Of a stretch of DNA of 64,000 bases, positions 35,074 to 45,998 are shown piece after piece (position 1 is the stretch's first letter; every line of letters starts with the position of its first letter). The stretch spans positions 622,014 through 686,013 of the forward strand of contig NW_006920417.1 in NCBI RefSeq assembly GCF_000344685.1, read 5' to 3'. The notes beneath the pieces are model-generated. The model searched no databases, had not been told where the DNA came from, and worked only from the letters and a program-made list of their open reading frames with translations. This DNA is from Gloeophyllum trabeum ATCC 11539. Its lineage: Eukaryota; Basidiomycota; Agaricomycetes; Gloeophyllales; Gloeophyllaceae. The position numbers and the translations under genes are program-made.

Positions 35074-37575
35074 ATGGCTCCGCCAAACCTGACGCTCAAA
35101 CAGAGGTTGACCGCGCTTTCTTTATCTCCGTCTTCTCCCAGTTCTCCCAACGAAAGCCTCATGTCTCCCAAGTCGCCGAGGCGCCGCACGCTTTTGAATA
35201 TGAATGCGCCGTCATGGACGAAACGATTCAACAATAGTTCTATCAGGCCCGAGCAGACCAATCATGATAGAATGCAGGAAGTCATGAACAGGATGATATT
35301 CCAAGCTGGAGTGGACTTCGAGTATGTCAGCAACCATTTTGCTGAATCTCATGGTGCTCATCTTGGCATAGGACACGACCTATGTCAGTGATATAATGCG
35401 TACTTCATGCTGGAAATTGAAGCGTGTTCGGTCACTAGGGTAGTCTTGAATGCGTCTGCTTTGCCTGATCCACAGGAGGTTTCCTACGACTTACTTCTTA
35501 CGTGCGTATTCCTCTCACTATGCTATTTAACGACCAAAATATACACATACTCTATAGACAAGTCTTGGAGTACCTCAATCTATACGGTCCGTCTGGATCT
35601 CATTCTACATAAACATATCGGCTCAGCCATCTGTCAGTTGAATCCGATTACACAGTCGTCTTCTTTGCCGCGGGCGGCAGACATACGCCAGGGTGGAACT
35701 GGGTATGGAAGGCGTATAGAAGTTTGAGTAGGAAATATAGGAAGAACCTCAAGCGTTTGGTTTGTCACGTCCAACTCGGTAGCACTTCACCTTCTCATAC
35801 CTCGTAATAGTATATCGTCCATTCGACTTTCTTCTCCAAGAGTAAGTAGGCGTTGTTTGTAGCATGGCGCCCGCTTATCATGCCGCCCCAGTGCTGTTCT
35901 CCTTGGCTGGTGCCGTAGTCAGGTGAGTCTGTCTGCTTCAACCACTGTGATGTATGCTGATATCCTGCGTAGCCCTAAGTTCTTCCGCAAGATCGCGTAC
36001 ATGAATACTCTTTCCGACCTCGCATATCATGTTCCAATAACGCAGATTGATATCCCTCCAGCAGTCTATCAGTCAGTACACGTCTCAGTGCTTTTCTCGC
36101 TCCCGAGCTGAATGTGATTATAGGGAGAATTTGAAGCATGAGAAGGAAGTCAGGCTGCCAGTACCGACACGCGCAGATCTCTTTGGAGTACCCTTGGAGG
36201 AGTTGATGGGCTTCGACGGTGAGAAGGGTGGTATTCCGAGGGTCGTCAAGGATTGTATACAGTATCTGCGAGACAACGGTGCGTGTCACGATCGCCGACT
36301 CTCTTGTACGTCCTTATGCATTTCAACTAGGGCTGGATGAAGATGGGCTGTTCCGTCGGTCGCCCAACTCTGTACTTCTAAGGCAAGTAAAGGAAGCCTA
36401 TGATCGAGGTAATGTCGCAGCGGCTTTACATTGACGTCTTGGGTGTCCCTCTGACTTCGACGCAGGCCATGTGGTATCGTTGGAAACGTTCGGAGACCCT
36501 CATTTAGCAGCAGTCTTGCTCAAGAAATACCTTCGCGATCTGCCAGATGCTGTCTTCCCGGAAAGCGTCTATCCCCTTGTTCGTCGATGTCCCCTCCCAA
36601 CTTCGGATCCTGCGGACGTGTCGGATGTGATATACATTCGGGAAATGCTGCTGCCAGAATTACCGCATTGCGTATATATTTTGTTGAGCCATATATTTCG
36701 TGAGTGGTATTTCATGGGGAGTTGGTGCGTATGACTGATCCATAGCGCGCCAAGATCTGCTTCACGAGGTGTCTCTCCGTGCCGCTTCCAACCGCATGGA
36801 TGCGCACAACCTCGCTGTTGTTATAACTCCGAACCTAGTGAAAGGCTCAAATCCTGCTCGTGATGTCATGATGTGCGCCGTTCCCGGTACTCCGGCTATG
36901 TATGCACCGACGCCAGCACCGACCTCCAACCCTGCTGCTCTTTCGGAGGGAAAGGCTACGCTGGGCATGGTGGTCAAGGTCTGCGTACAGCGCTACTACG
37001 AAGTCTTCGATGAGGTAGTGGATAGAAGCGAGGCAATACCCCCACAGCAGCCGCATGGCGATTCTACTACCTCATCATCTGCATCTGGCTCCCCGGCGCT
37101 ACGCGCTACACGTCCCTTGTCCCAAGATCTTGAGGAGGACATCGACGACGAAATGCTGGTGATGCCTATCGGGCCCAGCTCAAGCGCGAGCCAGGCCGGC
37201 TTATCTTCATCTCCGCCGACTGCGTGGAATACTGGCGCGTACAAACCTCGGCATCGGAGTACGCTATCGAAGGGCAGCAATGGAGCGCGCTCAATGCATA
37301 CCGTCATGGGCGCCAACGGAACCGGTAGCGGAACTTCGAGCGCCTACGGAACTATGAAGGCCAAGTCGATGATTAGCATCGAGAAGGGCGGAACGGTCGG
37401 AACGGTGGGTAGGAAGGGATCGATATCGATCGGTCGCGGCACTATGCGCAAGTCTGCTGGGGCGGGCGTGGAGGCTTTGAGCGTAACGGCCGCGGGTTTC
37501 TTCACTGCGCCTGACACTGCGCCGCCTGTTCCTTCGGTGCCAAAGCCGGCTAATGGAACTGGGGGAGATGCCTGA
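35074..37575 (+). CDS. CRAL-TRIO (Sec14-like) plus RhoGAP protein
   Basis: ATG 35074 (MAPPNLTLKQRLTALSL). After about 85 residues there is a CRAL-TRIO/Sec14-like lipid-binding domain: ASALPDPQEVSYDLLL, YTVVFFAAGGRHTPGWNWVW, KNLKRLYIVHSTFFSK and FRKIAYMNTLSDLAYHV. The RhoGAP domain follows: FGVPLEELMGF, PRVVKDCIQYLRDNG, DEDGLFRRSPNS (arginine finger in GLFRRS), AVLLKKYLRDLPDAVFP and NRMDAHNLAVVITPNLV. The Ser/Gly-rich tail ends PANGTGGDA. The arrangement is that of animal p50RhoGAP (ARHGAP1/8) and yeast Ecm25. It should switch off a Rho/Cdc42 GTPase at membranes, in polarity or septation. About eight introns; the CRAL-TRIO exons are short. Confidence 0.9.
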
Positions 37576-38079
37576 TAGGACGCGTTGTTGTGTTTGCTAT
37601 GGAGTATTACGGATTTTTCTTTTCTTACACTCTCTGTATGCGTGCTTCGTGTCGCCATCCACGCTGATATCCCGGGTTCCATCATACCAGTCTAGTCTAC
37701 ATAATTTATTGCATTTACTGGATCTCTTATGTAAGTGGATGCTCGTCAAGCGCTCGCTGTCACCTGTCAAGGAAACCGTATATAGTTTTCTTGCAGAGTC
37801 TACGGACTTCACCTCCGTCTCGGGCAGTCGTGAATTTCATGAATCCGGACTCTTCGCTGGCTTTGTGCTTAGTCGGGCAGCTTGACTGGAAGCTTCGCGA
37901 CGGTTCCGGATAGCCGTGCATCGATGCTTGGGCGAGAACGGCTGCTAGTAGTGACCAGAGTTTGGACTTTAGCCGCCACCATTGAATTCTGCATCTTGAA
38001 TTCTGGGGGTACGTTTGCGGCTCAGGATTGAAGTATCTGATTTGCAGCCCAACCACTCAACTCGGCCGCACGCCGTACG
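37576..38079. other. intergenic, nothing recognised
   Basis: Contains the 3' UTR of the RhoGAP gene and the upstream region of the small membrane protein. Frames on either strand are short and T-rich. A paired GAATTCTG / GAATTCTGG occurs at 37984 and 37998, too short to interpret. Confidence 0.4.
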
Positions 38080-38731
38080 ATGTACCCGTGCTCACCTACT
38101 TACGGCTGCCACGGACCAGGTCTTTACGGCGGACGTCTCATTGGATTAGTCGTCGGTAAGCAGGGCAGTTTACATTCACGAGTTCGAGTCGATTTACTCT
38201 CGCTGTGCCATACGTCAGGATGCATAATTTTTGTTCTATTATGTCTCCTCCTTCTCTGGTTCATAAATCGTCGCCGGCGTCGCCGCTACCTGGATGAGAC
38301 CGCATTGCCTGCTAATCCTGGGCCCCTGGTAGTCTGGAGTCCTCCGCTGCCCCGGACTGGCCGCGAAGCATGGTATGGTTCTCCTGGGATGATGAGATAC
38401 GTCCCTGGAGCTTCGCCCGTTGCCCGAGAGCTATCGCCGCCGCAATATAGCGAGTATCAATATGTACGTCCGGTCTTTGCGCTGAAGTGAGCCTGAAGTT
38501 CGAACCCCTTGGCGTTGACGATTATTTGCTACCCGTACGTTCTAGCCTTCGACCGCCAGCAGTCGGTCGCTACCCCCTCTACCCTCGCCGACATATAGTG
38601 CCCCGGGTCAGTCGAGCTACGTTAGTCAAGTTCAGAAAGCTGATTCAACGCTTCCACTGATATCTATCCCCCAGCACCGCATTAATGATTTTGTCGGCGG
38701 TTTCAGGATGAATGCGACGCATCAAGTATGA
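38080..38731 (+). CDS. small single-pass membrane protein with polybasic stop-transfer
   Basis: ATG 38080 begins MYPCSPTYGCHGPGLYGG. A 63-bp in-frame intron (GTAAGC...CGTCAG) is likely. Removing it joins IGLVVG to CIIFVLLCLLLLWFINRRRR as one continuous helix followed by RRRRRRYLDE. A second intron (GTACGT after EYQY, acceptor TTCTAG) leads to a coding tail PSTASSRSLPPLPSPTYSAP ending RMNATHQV with TGA at 38729-38731, so the gene runs past the apparent stop at 38490. A Gly/Tyr/Cys-rich exterior, one helix, an Arg6 anchor and a Pro/Ser/Tyr-rich cytosolic tail recur in fungal surface proteins. Function unknown. Confidence 0.65.
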
Positions 38732-39208
38732 CCGTCATGAATTTGGACGGACACCCTTTTGTACAGGACTTCACGGCCTAATGTGGCTTATGACTGATTA
38801 ACAGGAAGAAAGATATTACTAATGAATAACACACACTGTATAGTCTCTGTGCGTGTATCCGGTTTTCTGTGACCCGTTGTATCATGTTTGTTGTACTCAT
38901 AATTGTTATTCTTAATGATGACACGAACATTGATCTTTTTATTTCTCGGTTACGCCATTCCAGGCTCCTCCATGCCAGCCTAACCCCAGCTCGCGCGGTA
39001 AGCAGTCCGCTGTGAAATGATCCTCGCGTCGTTCCATTCGGCTACGAGTTTGTGGGCCTCGCTTCATCTGCCTCTGGACGGTTCGTACGTTTCTCTTTAC
39101 ATACCACTGTATCATCCATCCTCGGTATCCTCCTCTCGCTGCCTCCACTTTCTCAGGTAAAGCGGACTAACCCTTTACTGCTGCTCAGTATAGCTACCAC
39201 AGGGTTAA
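38732..39208. other. convergent intergenic region
   Basis: Holds the 3' UTRs of the small membrane protein and paralogue A. A 69-codon minus-strand frame (38939-39148) has no family likeness. No repeat or RNA gene was seen. Confidence 0.4.
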
Positions 39209-40513
39209 TCAAGCCGGCACTATTATAAGCCTGTAAACCTCGGTTTTGTTTGTTCTCTGCTCCTTCCTCTTTGATCTCCTGGTCCCTCGTTCCTCACCGC
39301 GTTCACTCCTCCGCCGCTGCCGTCTCTCTCGCATTCTTGGGCGCCTGTCTGACCTGCGGCCTTGACCTCTCGTTTCTTCGTCGGAAGAACTGGGCGAATC
39401 CTCGGAACTGGTGTGTCCGCGGTGTGCGTCCGGCAGGACGCCCGCTTCCATGTGTCCCGAAAGGCGCATATCGCCTTTGGCCAGGATCACCTCCATTCTG
39501 CGGGGGCGGAAGAAATACTGGTTGATGTGCTCGTGTTAGTATGTGATATACACCCGGTTGACAGAGTTTACTGACGTGGTTCCACACATCAACGAGTTTC
39601 GACGTAGGATCTTGCTTCCTGCGACTTTGTCCGTTCTTGATTGCCTTTGATACGAGCATGCCTTGGGGAGCGTCCGTCAGTGCAACAGTCGGTGGGAGCG
39701 GCGCGAAGGCCACACACCTGTAAGCCCTATGTTCATAGTTAGGGGAAGAACAGCAGCCGTGATGTTCTCTCTCGTGGAGAGCTCCCCGGCTTTCTTCACG
39801 TCGGAAAGGAACCTGCAAACGGGGGAAGGAAGGAAGGAAGCGTCACCAAGGCATACTAGGTGCTGGATATAGCATGGTACGCACCTGTGCCAGTCATCTT
39901 CCTGGATGTCATGACTCGCGAACGGATGCGGCTGCAGCATGCTCGGAGGCGGCAGCTGCGTGAACCCGTCCCTGATCTCCTTGCCCAGTCCGTACGAGAC
40001 CATCGTTTGAAACGGCTCGTAGGAGACGTTGTGCGGCGGCGGGCGGCTGAAACACGGTGGCGGAGGGTCGAGGGGGTTGGACGACGACCCCGAGAAGATC
40101 TTGGTTATGGATGAGAGCGAGAAACCTGGACTCTGCTCGGGCGGTGGTTGTCCAGTCCAATCGTGGGCGGCCTGAGGACCAGGTTGATGCGGCGAGGGGT
40201 CGTACCCCTGCTGCGAGGGGAAGCCGTTCTCCTGCGCTGGAGGATAGGATGGCGGATATGACATCTGAGGTGAGACACCTTCGCGGTGATAGTCGACGGG
40301 CCCGCTCTGCCACCCCTCGTAATTTGGATTCCGGCCATGGGCAGCACGTTCGTAAGAGGGAGGACGATCCGAGTAGGCGCTCCCCGTTGGTATGGCGCGG
40401 GGATCCATGCCCTGTGCCTGCGGGGGTGGCAAGAATGGTGAGGGTTGGTGATGATACTCCTGGGGCGGGTACTGGGGCGAGGGACGGAATGGATTCGAGG
40501 ATTTGTCTGGCAT
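39209..40513 (-). CDS. tandem paralogue A, fungal protein of unknown function
   Basis: ATG 40511-40513, MPDKSSNPFRPSPQYPP. About 150 Pro/Gln/Tyr-rich residues lead to a conserved core: SPGFSLSSITKIFSG, NPLDPPPPCFSRPPP, YGLGKEIRDGFTQLPPPS, QPHPFASHDIQEDDWHR, then across introns FLSDVKKAGELS, GMLVSKAIKNGQ, SKLVDVWNHVYFFRPRRMEV and AKGDMRLSG. The tail is acidic/Ser-rich, then strongly Arg-rich, and ends VYRLIIVPA. I recall the PPPxCFxR...HDxxExDW...VDVWNxYFFxPRxxEV pattern from many fungal genomes but know no function. The hydrophobic middle is too short for a sure membrane span. Four introns; one holds a (GAAG)n tract at about 39825-39840. Paralogue B is 760 bp upstream in the same orientation. 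Confidence 0.82.
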
Positions 40514-40550
40514 GCTTGTAAATGTTTGGGGAGTAGACGCTAACCACCGT

Positions 40551-40623
40551 CTTTATAGTTTCTGGCGAGGCTATGGCCATGATGCATGATAGCCTGCGGT
40601 GCTTCGTCCCTGCGGTATTTGAT
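40551..40623 (-). promoter_or_regulatory. promoter of paralogue A: TATA-like box and duplicated element
   Basis: On the coding strand a CTATAAAG box lies 38 bp before the ATG. Further upstream is a 27-bp element, 40597-40623, that matches 25 of 27 bases of 42612-42638 ahead of paralogue B. Its plus-strand core is CGGTGCTTCGTCCC, 2 bases, then CGGTATTTGAT. The surrounding sequence differs, so the match looks retained by selection rather than by recent duplication. Confidence 0.6.
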
Positions 40624-40777
40624 CTCAAGGCTAGTAGGTGTCAACGCGGTGCCAGTAGTACTCCTTGTTCTACTTTTATCGTGGATCTACGTCATGGTCC
40701 GTACAGCTATTGTACAGCGCACGTACTGTATGGGGGCTGAGATGTGCAAGGCTCGCGGCTGTACAGGGGACATTGGT

Positions 40778-40827
40778 GGAAATCCACAGATCCGTTGTTT
40801 GCGCAAACGACGGATCTGTGGGTTTCC
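40778..40827. repeat. 50-bp near-perfect palindrome
   Basis: Left arm 40778-40802 and right arm 40803-40827 are reverse complements at 23 of 25 positions, with no spacer and centre TTTGC|GCAAA. The outer half-site is CCACAGATCCGT. Both mismatches would be G-U pairs in one RNA strand. It lies about 265 bp upstream of paralogue A and 445 bp downstream of paralogue B. I recognise no known element. Confidence 0.85.
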
Positions 40828-41271
40828 TCCACATTCTTATCACGACTGTCGGTGGACTTGCTGAGGCCAGATCAGCTACCACCTCGAGCTCGACCTCTCA
40901 CTAGTCCCACGACAAAGGCCTTTTAGGACTCACGGGGAAATTTAAGCCCGGGAGAGGGCGCCTGGGGAGTCTAGCGTGCTGCGTATGGAGTCGAAGTCAG
41001 GTAATGGGGCCCCTCCTTGACTGCGTGTCACAGGCAAAGGCTCCTGCCATACAATTAGTGAGCAAGTCCGCCTTATCATTGGAGCCCTCCGAGACCCCTC
41101 ACGCTTGCTTCAGGGCGTCGCAGGACGTCGTGAACTTTTGGCAAGTGAGTGGCCACTAATCAACGCGAGACCCGTCCAGGATCATATTCTGCATGACTCG
41201 CGCCAATGGTCCACTGGAGAATGCTCAGTGTACAGTCCAGCGCAGGACCCTAACTGTCCCGAGATTCACTA
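40828..41271. other. intergenic between tandem paralogues
   Basis: 3' side of paralogue B and distal promoter of paralogue A. No further gene is seen; open frames here are short or antisense to paralogue B. Confidence 0.4.
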
Positions 41272-42530
41272 TCAAACCGGCACCACGATCAACCTGTACA
41301 CCTCCTTCTTATTCGCCTTGCGCTGCCTCTTCTTCGCCCGCCTCGCCGCGCGCTCCTCGTCGCGCTCGTGCTTCTTGCGCTCCTTCCGCTCGCGCCGCCG
41401 CGCGCGGCGCTCCTTCTTGTCCCCGCGCCTACCAGAGCGCGTGCTTGGGTCCTCGTCCGACGAGCTGGACGAATCGTCCGAGCTGACGTGTCCCCGGTGC
41501 GCGTCCGGCGACGGGACCGCCGTCTCGGTGTTCCCCGAGATGCGCATGTCGCCCTTGGCGAGGACGACCTCCATCCGGCGCGGGTGGAAGAAGTACTGGT
41601 GGTGCGTGTCAGTGTATGCATGTATGTGTGTGTGCCAGGGGGTGAGGGGACTGACGTGGTTCCAGACGTCGATGAGTTTGCCCGTGGGTTCCTGTTTTCG
41701 CCGTATCTGCCCGTTCTTGATGGCGCGCGACACGAGCATGCCTATGCGGGTTGCCTATCAGCAGTAGTAGAGCACGGCGCGCAGAGGACTGACCTGTGAG
41801 CCCCAGATGCATAGTCATGGGAAGGACCGCGGACGTGATGTTCTCGCCCGTCGTGAGCTCTCCGGCCTTCTTCACGTCGCCCAGGAACCTAGCGCGGACA
41901 CGCTGTGAGCAACCCACTCATTACGGGATCCGACGGCGCAGGAAGCACGCACCGGAGCCAGTCGGCCTCCTGGACGTCATGCGTCGCGAACGGGTGCGGC
42001 TGCACCGCGCTCGGCGGCGGGAGCTGCGTGAACCCGTCGCCGATCTCCCTGCCCAGCCCGAAGGTGGCCATCACCGGGAACGGCTCGTAGACGACGGCGC
42101 GCGGGAGCGGGCGGCTGAAGCAGGGCGGCGGGGGGTCGAGCGGGTTGGACGGCCCCGCGAAGAGCTTGGTTATGGAGGAGAGCGAGAAGCCGGGGGAGGA
42201 AGGGGACGGGGCGCGTCTGTCGTGGGGGGCAGGCCTAGGCGGGTGGGGCGAGGGAGTGCGCGAGGGGGAGCGGGAATTCGTATTCTGGGCTGGCGGGTAT
42301 CCGGGATGTAAATGCCGGGACGATGGCCCTCCGTAGTGATAGTCGGCTGGACGCGGGCCGCCTTGCCATTGCCCGTTGCTTGGACTCGCGCCATGGGCAA
42401 TGTGTTCGTATGCGGGGGGCCCGTCCGCGTAGACGCTCGTCGCTGGCGAGGCGTACGGGTCGCCGCCCGACGGCGAGGGCTGGCCAAAGTACTCCTGCTG
42501 CGGGAAAGGGTTGAGAGATTTCTCTGCCAT
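41272..42530 (-). CDS. tandem paralogue B, fungal protein of unknown function
   Basis: ATG 42528-42530 (MAEKSLNPFPQQEYFGQP) aligns with the start of paralogue A. An in-frame ATG 21 bases upstream is the alternative start. The core repeats that of A: SPGFSLSSITKLFAG, NPLDPPPPCFSRPLP, FGLGREIGDGFTQLPPPS, QPHPFATHDVQEADWLR, FLGDVKKAGELTT, GMLVSRAIKNGQ, GKLIDVWNHVYFFHPRRMEV and AKGDMRISG. The tail is a Ser/Asp run then an even longer Arg/Lys stretch, ending VYRLIVVPV. Intron positions match those of A, so the pair arose by tandem duplication; B is more G+C-rich. One intron carries a TG/ATG microsatellite at about 41611-41635. Function unknown. Confidence 0.82.
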
Positions 42531-42581
42531 TGTCACCGGGTCGATGATCATCGTGTCTGAGTCGCAACGGATATCTGCAGC

Positions 42582-42638
42582 CTTTATAGTTTGCGTGCTG
42601 GCTGCAGCGCTCGGTGCTTCGTCCCAACGGTATTTGAT
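42582..42638 (-). promoter_or_regulatory. promoter of paralogue B: TATA-like box and duplicated element
   Basis: A CTATAAAG box (coding strand) sits 52 bp before the ATG. The 27-bp element shared with paralogue A lies at 42612-42638. Order and spacing are close to those in A (29 bp between box and element here, 37-38 bp there). Confidence 0.6.
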
Positions 42639-42887
42639 GTTTCGAGTTAGGAGCGCTCGGTGCTGTGCTGCTGATCGGTCTATTTTTATCACTGCCCCGC
42701 ATTCCGAGACAAGATTAATATTGCTAGGGATGGACTCTGTTTTATAAACCAGCAGACAAGTTTCTTCCCTCTGACGGAGGTTCGTTTGTCCGCGGTAGGT
42801 GTGTACGGGATACTGGACTAGCAGCAGGATCAACGAGCGCCTCTTCGCTCAAACGAAGCTCCAGCACCGCTCCTGGTCACACACAGT

Positions 42888-43196
42888 GTGTTTGGGGCGC
42901 TGCACTGGTACCGGCCAGATATAGACGCTAACATGGCAGGGAATGATACACAATTGACCAGAGTGCCTGAATCTAATCTGATTATTCGCCATAAATCGCA
43001 CCGAGATCACAGCTGTCAATGGTCATTCGATTACCGTGACATAGAAAAGGCCCGCAAGTATTTGGAGATACAATCAGAGCTATTTACGCGCCTTTCTCCT
43101 GACGGATATCAGATTACTCTGCATCTGCTGGTCGGCCCAGCGCGCCTCGAAGGACACTCCGATATTATGTATAACATCCGCAAAGTATCCCAGTAG
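42888..43196 (+). CDS. possible small ORF, hypothetical
   Basis: A 102-codon frame starting in a 1-kb divergent gap (42531-43541). It contains SCQWSFDYRDIEKARKYLEI and LSPDGYQITLHLLVGPARLE, which look protein-like, but codon bias is weak and no family is recognised. The rest of the gap is promoter sequence for paralogue B and the ligase gene. Confidence 0.22.
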   Translation: MFGALHWYRPDIDANMAGNDTQLTRVPESNLIIRHKSHRDHSCQWSFDYRDIEKARKYLEIQSELFTRLSPDGYQITLHLLVGPARLEGHSDIMYNIRKVSQ

Positions 43197-43541
43197 ATAC
43201 TACATTGGCTTGAAAGGCGAAATTTCCAGTTCCTGCGCTGCTATATAGGCTCTGCGCGCGGCCCCTCGGATTCTCCAGTTGGATGGGCAGTTACTGCAAG
43301 TGCGTGGGATGGGTATGCAGTCGTCCCTGATCTAAAGAAGATGACGAGGAGCACGGGAGCAGAGCGCGGTCGCGTGTGCTGGGAACGCTAAGCTCGCGCT
43401 CGGGATCATGATTCTCACCTGACATACTCTCCAGCCAGCGGGCCCGGTACACGGTACACTTATTCCCGGCTTTGCGCTTCAGCTACTTATAATAACGCAG
43501 CGCGATGTTATCCGCAACCAGTCTGCTCTACACTGCGAGGG

Positions 43542-45807
43542 ATGCACATCCAGCCCAAGTTCGCGCCGCTCCCGCCGCTGCCCGACATCAACGTCCACAG
43601 TTATCTGTTTGACAAGGATTTGCCCGAGTACACTGCGCAGATCGATTCTGTGACCGGGCATAGACGGACGCTGCGACAGTTCCTCGACAGGGCCAGGGAT
43701 GGAGCAGCCGCGCTGTCCGCCCCCTCAGCGCAAGGCGGCGCCGGCCTCCGCGCCGGAGACGAGATGGTCGGCATCCTGAGCCATAACTGCCTGGTGCGTC
43801 CCCCGCCCCCCTCAAATGACACCAGCAAGGGATATATGTGCGCCCGCAGGACTACGTTGCGTTGATACACTCTCTGCTCGTCTTAACAACGCCGTTCGCT
43901 CTCCTGAGCTTTTACTCTACCGCGTACGAGCTCACGCATGCTCTCCGGCTGTCCAAAGCGACGTGCCTTTTTGTGGCACCCGACCTGGTGTCCCTAGCTC
44001 AGCGGTGCGCGAAAGAAGTCGGGCTTCCTCAAGATAAAATATATATCTTGGAGGGCCACGCCAAAGGCAAGCGATCGTACCATGACCTCGTGGTGACTGC
44101 TAGAAAGCGAAAGATACCACGACCAAGTATAAGGCCTGCCGTCAAGGATACCCTTGCGTACCTGGTCTTCTCTAGCGGAACGACCGGCTTACCCAAAGGT
44201 CCGTGAATGCTCACCAGCAGTCTTGCAAACGCCCCTTCACTTACTCGCAGCTGTGATGATCACGCACGGAAACCTCGTGTGCGCGCTCGCCCAATACCAA
44301 GCGGTCGCCGAGGCCGTATTCGCCGTCTATCCGGTGAGCCTAGCTTGGTCAACTCGCATCCCAGCACCAGTGCTCGGCTGACAGACGCTCATCCGCGCGG
44401 CCGCAGCCGCCGACGTACGCCACGCCCGAGGGCATCCCCGTCAGCCTCGCGTTCCTCCCGTTCTACCACACCTTCGGCCTGCACATGTTCAACTTCCGCT
44501 GCTTCCTCGCGCCGACGACGTGCGTCGTCGTGCCCAAGTGGAACGCCGAGCACGTGCTGCGCATCATACCCAAGTGAGCGTTCGTACCTCCTACTCGCAG
44601 GCGGCCCCCGTTCAACGGCCGGGTATGCAGGTACAAGATCACCTTTATTTCCCTCGTCCCATCGGTCGTCCAGCCGTTCCTCGACGCACAGAAGAGGCTG
44701 AAGAGCGACCTGAGCTCGCTCGTGTCCTTCGGGAGCGGCGCGGCGTACTTACCACCGAGACTAGCGGAAGAGCTCGCGCGCATCGGACCGAACACGACGG
44801 GCGTCGCCGAAGGTGAGTCCCCGGGCAGCTGTGGTTATCCGTGCTGAGGTGCGATCGCACCGACCAGGGTACGGCATGTCAGAAACGGTAAGATCTTCCA
44901 GTGTCCGCCCGGCTGTCCGCTGCAACGCCCCTTCCAGACAGTCTCCGCGACGATCAACCTCCCGCAGGAGCTGCAGCTCCCCGGCGGCCTGTTCAGGCCG
45001 CGCGTGGGCTCCGCGGGGATCCTCCTGCCCGGCATGGAGGCGCTCGTCCTGCGCGACGACGGCACGCACGCGGGCGTCGGCGAGCCGGGCGAGCTGCTGC
45101 TGAAGGGCGAGAACATCGTCAGGGGGTACTGGCAGAACGAGAAGGCGACGAGGGAGGCGTTCGTCGAGGGCGGCTGGATGAGGACGGGCGACCGGTTCAG
45201 CGTGGACCAGGACGGGATGTTCTTGTGCGCGCAGTCTCAGTCTCGTTGTTCTCCGTGGACCGGGCGCTGATACCCAACGTTGCTGTAGCTTCGAAGACAG
45301 GGCAAAGGTACGCAGCCTCCAGCCACACCCGGAGCCTGTCGGCTTACTTTCGCGGCTGTTCCAGGACATCCTCAAGGTCTCTGGGATGCAGGTGTCCCCC
45401 ACAGAGATCGAGTCAGTCTTGATGGCGCAGCCGGACAAACTGATCAAGGACGCAGCCGTGGCGGGCGTGAGCGGGGGGCGGACGTCTGACGAGAAAGTGC
45501 CGAGGGCATGGGTCGTCCTGAGCTCAGCCGGGCGGAAGCGGAGCAAGGCAGACGTGGTGCGCGCGCTGGACGACTGGACGAAGGAGCACCTGAGCAAGTA
45601 TAAATGGCTGCGGGGAGGGATCCAAATAGTAGACGCGGTATGTATGAAATCAGTGCTATTCGGGTGGCGAAATCTCCGAGCCGGAGTGATCCCTGGATTG
45701 ACGCTCGTGTCTATTCGTAGATTCCGAAGTCGCCGACGGGCAAGGTGCTCAGAAGGCAGCTGCAAGACGAATACGAGAAGAGGGCGAAAGCAAAAGCCAA
45801 GTTATAA
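43542..45807 (+). CDS. 4-coumarate:CoA ligase-like acyl-CoA synthetase, probably peroxisomal
   Basis: ATG 43542 (MHIQPKFAPLPPLPDINVHS). ANL-superfamily motifs are in order: the P-loop-like LVFSSGTTGLPKG split by an intron, VMITHGNL, FLPFYHTFGLHM, EGYGMSET (adenine site), GWMRTGDRFSVD (core TGD), EDRAKDILKVSGMQVSPTEI (hinge) and the catalytic lysine loop IPKSPTGKVLRRQL. The enzyme activates a carboxylic acid to an acyl-adenylate and then to a CoA thioester; the chain or aryl substrate cannot be read off. The C-terminus is ...KAKAKL. The last three residues, AKL, fit the PTS1 peroxisomal signal, as in many fungal members. About eight introns; the EDRAK exon is only about 20 nt. Confidence 0.9.
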
Positions 45808-45998
45808 CGCAGAGTCCGACGTACGTTTGCTGGGTATACACGTCTTCACGGTCAACTCGCTTGGATAGCACGCTTAGAGAATGTACCAGTAGATTTTTAG
45901 GATGCAAGTACCATTATTCAGGATATTTGCACTATGTACATGCATGAACGAGAACCAATCGTGATGATGACAAGATCTATAAATTATCTCAGCTGGTC

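Noticed and set aside
39825..39842. (GAAG)n tract, and TG/ATG tract near 41611-41635
   Set aside because: Short microsatellites inside introns of the tandem paralogues; noted but not interpreted as functional.
41105..41767. 220-codon plus-strand frame overlapping paralogue B
   Set aside because: Antisense to the Arg/Ser-rich tail; composition is purely the complement of that repeat-like stretch.
44761..45765. 334-codon antisense frame over the acyl-CoA ligase
   Set aside because: A shadow of G/C-biased codons; the plus strand carries all the ANL motifs in order.
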